From positions 1,922,001-1,986,000 of the forward strand of contig NZ_JACHLC010000001.1 of the NCBI RefSeq assembly GCF_014207845.1: a DNA stretch of 64,000 nt. The letters are read 5' to 3'. The DNA comes from Chryseobacterium shigense (GTDB taxonomy: Bacteria > Bacteroidota > Bacteroidia > Flavobacteriales > Weeksellaceae). Shown here in pieces: positions 62,183-64,000 of the stretch. Under the pieces are notes generated by a model that was not told the DNA's origin, ran no database searches, and worked only from the letters and a program-made list of their open reading frames with translations. Made by a program: the position numbers and the translations under genes. Position 1 is the stretch's first letter, and every line of letters begins with the position of its first letter.

Positions 62183-63511
62183 TTAGTCTTTGTAATGATA
62201 ATATCGTGCTCCCTGCAAAACAGGATTTTCAGATTCTACTGATTGTAGCCCGAAACTTTTGTAGTTTTCGTTAACAGATTTTTCAAGCTGTTTTCTGTGC
62301 AGTTTTTCGTAAGTTTCAAAATCAATGGCTGTTCTGTTTTTTAAATTTTCGAACAAATTCCATTTGGCAGCAACAGTTTTCCAGTTTTCAGATATTTTTC
62401 CGGCAAAAACTTTGGATTTTGAACCGCTCCCATATCCTAAAAACCCGATTTCAGTACCTGCCAGTTCTTCTCCTTCATCAAATGAAACCTGTATTGCGGA
62501 AAGCAGCGCCATAAAAATGGAAGCTGTATACATATTGCCTATTTCCGAAGATGCGCGCTGTGATCTTTCAATCTTTTCATTGATAAAGTTCAGGTAATTT
62601 TCAGATTTCGCCACTGCTTTCTGTTCATCCGGTGTTGTGTAAGAAAGTCCATTTTCAATGCTGTAGATTTCCGTGAATACTCTTTTACCGTGAAATGCAT
62701 ACGGCAAATGGAAGATAAGATATCTCCAGGCTTCGTAAGGTTTATCTTTACCTGTAATCTCTTTATAATGCTGATAAGCTTCCCTGATCCTGTCCTGATA
62801 ACATTGGTTGGAATACTGTCCGTCAAAAACAGGCTCATCCGTAAAAATTTCGATTTTATCCGGGAAAGTTTCAGGTGCTGAAGTTAAGTCTTTTTTACTG
62901 TAGTTCCTTCTGGGTTTAAAGAAATCGAAAACACTTTCGGTAGCAACTCCCCAGTTATTTTCAATTTCCAGAAGATCCGGTTTTGAGGAAACCAGTAAAG
63001 CAACTGCACCACCTCCCTGTGTATATTCTCCGGAAGAAGCCAGTTCGTATTTGGCATAATCGCTGGCAATAACCACGGCTTTTTTGTCCGGATTCACCCT
63101 TACAAAATCAAGGGAGTTATGAAGGGCATCTACAGCCCCGATGCAGGCAAAAGTCATATCTACCACATCACAATTCCTGAAGCATCTTTCGCCAAATTCT
63201 TTTTCCAGCACTTTTTCCACCATCTGCACAGCATAGGAAGCTGTAGGTTTGGCCGCATCCAGAGCGCTTTCCGTGCCTAAATAAATCCTGGCTATATCTT
63301 TGGGATTGAGATCATAATCTCTGATCAGTTTCAATAAAGCTTCTGCCGCGAATGTAGCCGCATCTTCATGAACATCGGGAAACCCCATTTTGTGCAATCC
63401 TAATCCTTTTTCCAGTTTTGCGGGTTCAATTCCTCTTTTCTCCGCCAGGTCTTTGATCTCTAAATACAAAGACGGTACATGATAGCCCGCAGCCTCAATT
63501 CCAAAAGTCAT
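62183..63511 (-). CDS. Hydroxymethylglutaryl-CoA synthase family protein
   Basis: 442 residues of thiolase fold. Catalytic Glu81 (GTESALDAAK), Cys123 (MTFACIGAVDAL) and His268 (IFHLPYAFHGKR) are all in place. Condenses acetyl-CoA with acetoacetyl-CoA in the mevalonate route, the isoprenoid pathway of many Bacteroidota; other acyl substrates are possible. Stand-alone gene. Confidence 0.9.
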   Translation of the reverse strand: MTFGIEAAGYHVPSLYLEIKDLAEKRGIEPAKLEKGLGLHKMGFPDVHEDAATFAAEALLKLIRDYDLNPKDIARIYLGTESALDAAKPTASYAVQMVEKVLEKEFGERCFRNCDVVDMTFACIGAVDALHNSLDFVRVNPDKKAVVIASDYAKYELASSGEYTQGGGAVALLVSSKPDLLEIENNWGVATESVFDFFKPRRNYSKKDLTSAPETFPDKIEIFTDEPVFDGQYSNQCYQDRIREAYQHYKEITGKDKPYEAWRYLIFHLPYAFHGKRVFTEIYSIENGLSYTTPDEQKAVAKSENYLNFINEKIERSQRASSEIGNMYTASIFMALLSAIQVSFDEGEELAGTEIGFLGYGSGSKSKVFAGKISENWKTVAAKWNLFENLKNRTAIDFETYEKLHRKQLEKSVNENYKSFGLQSVESENPVLQGARYYHYKD

Positions 63512-63603
63512 TCTATTCTAAATTTTTATACGAATTTATAAAATGATGTTTGAATAAGCCTTCAATTTTCACCTATAATTTTCTCTTTTAATATAAAAAT
63601 CAT

Positions 63604-63632
63604 AAAAAAACCGCTGTTGGGTACAGCGGTTT
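63604..63632 (-). terminator. Terminator of the right-edge gene
   Basis: AAACCGCTGT (63608-63617) pairs with ACAGCGGTTT (63623-63632), 10 bp, 5-base loop, and on the minus strand runs into TTTTTTT. Confidence 0.85.
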
Positions 63633-63660
63633 TATATTTTCAGCAATTTTACTGATCTGT

Positions 63661-64000
63661 TTATTTAAAATCGGCAATGGCTTTATTTATTGCATCGATT
63701 TGTCTGTTGAGGCTTGCAGCACTCTGAGGGTTTTGTCTCAACAGTTCCATTTTTTTACTTAAACCGTCTTTCAGCATCTGGGAAATCATCATTTTTACCT
63801 GCGGATTATCTCCCATTTGGCTTTTTGCATGGCTGATGATTTTCGTAATGTTTTCAGTAGCCTTTACATTATCCGAGCTCATGATCCAGTTATATCCTTC
63901 TTCTGCAGATTTTCCCAATTCCGGATTCTGGAATTTAATAAACGGATAAAATGCCACTAATGGAGTAATATTGGCCATTTGTGAGGTCACTTTATTTTTT
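63661..64000 (-). CDS. Hypothetical protein, C-terminal portion (cut by window edge)
   Basis: About 113 readable residues; no stop is met between the GTG at 63990 and the window edge, so the gene probably continues. The ATG at 63978 (MANITPLVAFYP) is a possible alternative start. Helical, Lys/Gln-rich end (KSQMGDNPQVKMMISQML, then RQIDAINKAIADFK). No family recognised. Ends 29 bases before a strong terminator. Confidence 0.6.
   Translation of the reverse strand, partial: KNKVTSQMANITPLVAFYPFIKFQNPELGKSAEEGYNWIMSSDNVKATENITKIISHAKSQMGDNPQVKMMISQMLKDGLSKKMELLRQNPQSAASLNRQIDAINKAIADFK

Noticed and set aside
1..64000. CRISPR array
   Set aside because: No regularly spaced repeats of 25-40 bases were seen.

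Overview
The window looks like a chromosomal segment of a flavobacterium of the Chryseobacterium type (Bacteroidota). The evidence is low GC with A/T-rich gaps, promoters carrying the Bacteroidota -7 box TANNTTTG, a secreted protein with a type IX secretion sorting domain, a Bat aerotolerance-type operon, an MvaS-type HMG-CoA synthase, OlsF, YpdA and DUF4834 genes, and tRNAs without an encoded CCA end. Genus is inferred from gene content, not from a search.

Layout. 1-8.1 kb: end of a marC-like gene, then a tightly packed minus-strand operon read right to left (moxR, GNAT, DUF58, a membrane protein, batA, batB, batC, batD). 8.4-11.1 kb: two divergent secreted proteins, one with a type IX sorting domain. 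11.5-24.5 kb: housekeeping genes (DinB-like, rlmB, lipoproteins, a barrel protein, YfhO, a glycosyltransferase, ypdA, an MFS pump, glnS), with two long perfect inverted repeats between convergent genes. 24.6-31.6 kb: an alpha/beta hydrolase, a small peptide ORF behind a sigma-54-like promoter, menC-fbp, lysC and the fused ornithine-lipid acyltransferase olsF. 31.7-34.1 kb: two identical tRNA-Phe genes enclosing isochorismatase, esterase and HxlR genes.

34.1-48.8 kb is an integrated genomic island in the 3' end of the second tRNA-Phe. A 20-bp direct repeat marks its ends (34110-34129 and 48744-48763). It carries a tyrosine integrase at the left end, a serine recombinase, ArdA antirestriction protein, a 660-bp non-coding stretch with an elaborate foldable RNA or DNA structure, an operon of small exported or membrane proteins, and a polycistron with two paralogous secreted transglutaminase-fold proteins, a truncated Rhs-type protein with a nuclease-like toxin tail, and candidate immunity genes. 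The right end has a right-hand polymerase-like protein, a small HTH protein and an RteC-like protein. No relaxase, conjugation or phage structural gene is visible, so it resembles a mobilizable or satellite-type element.

48.8-64 kb returns to ordinary chromosome: a thioredoxin-like secreted protein, a DUF3575 barrel, NamZ muramidase, an FtsX-type permease, a cysteine synthase/CBS-type enzyme, the CbpA/CbpM co-chaperone pair, a dicarboxylate symporter, a DUF779-aldehyde dehydrogenase-AraC cluster, a secreted esterase, HMG-CoA synthase and a cut gene at the right edge.

The most novel material is in the island: the toxin/transglutaminase cassette, the polymerase-like protein and the structured non-coding locus. 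Outside it, the sigma-54-type promoter before a 25-codon ORF deserves attention.
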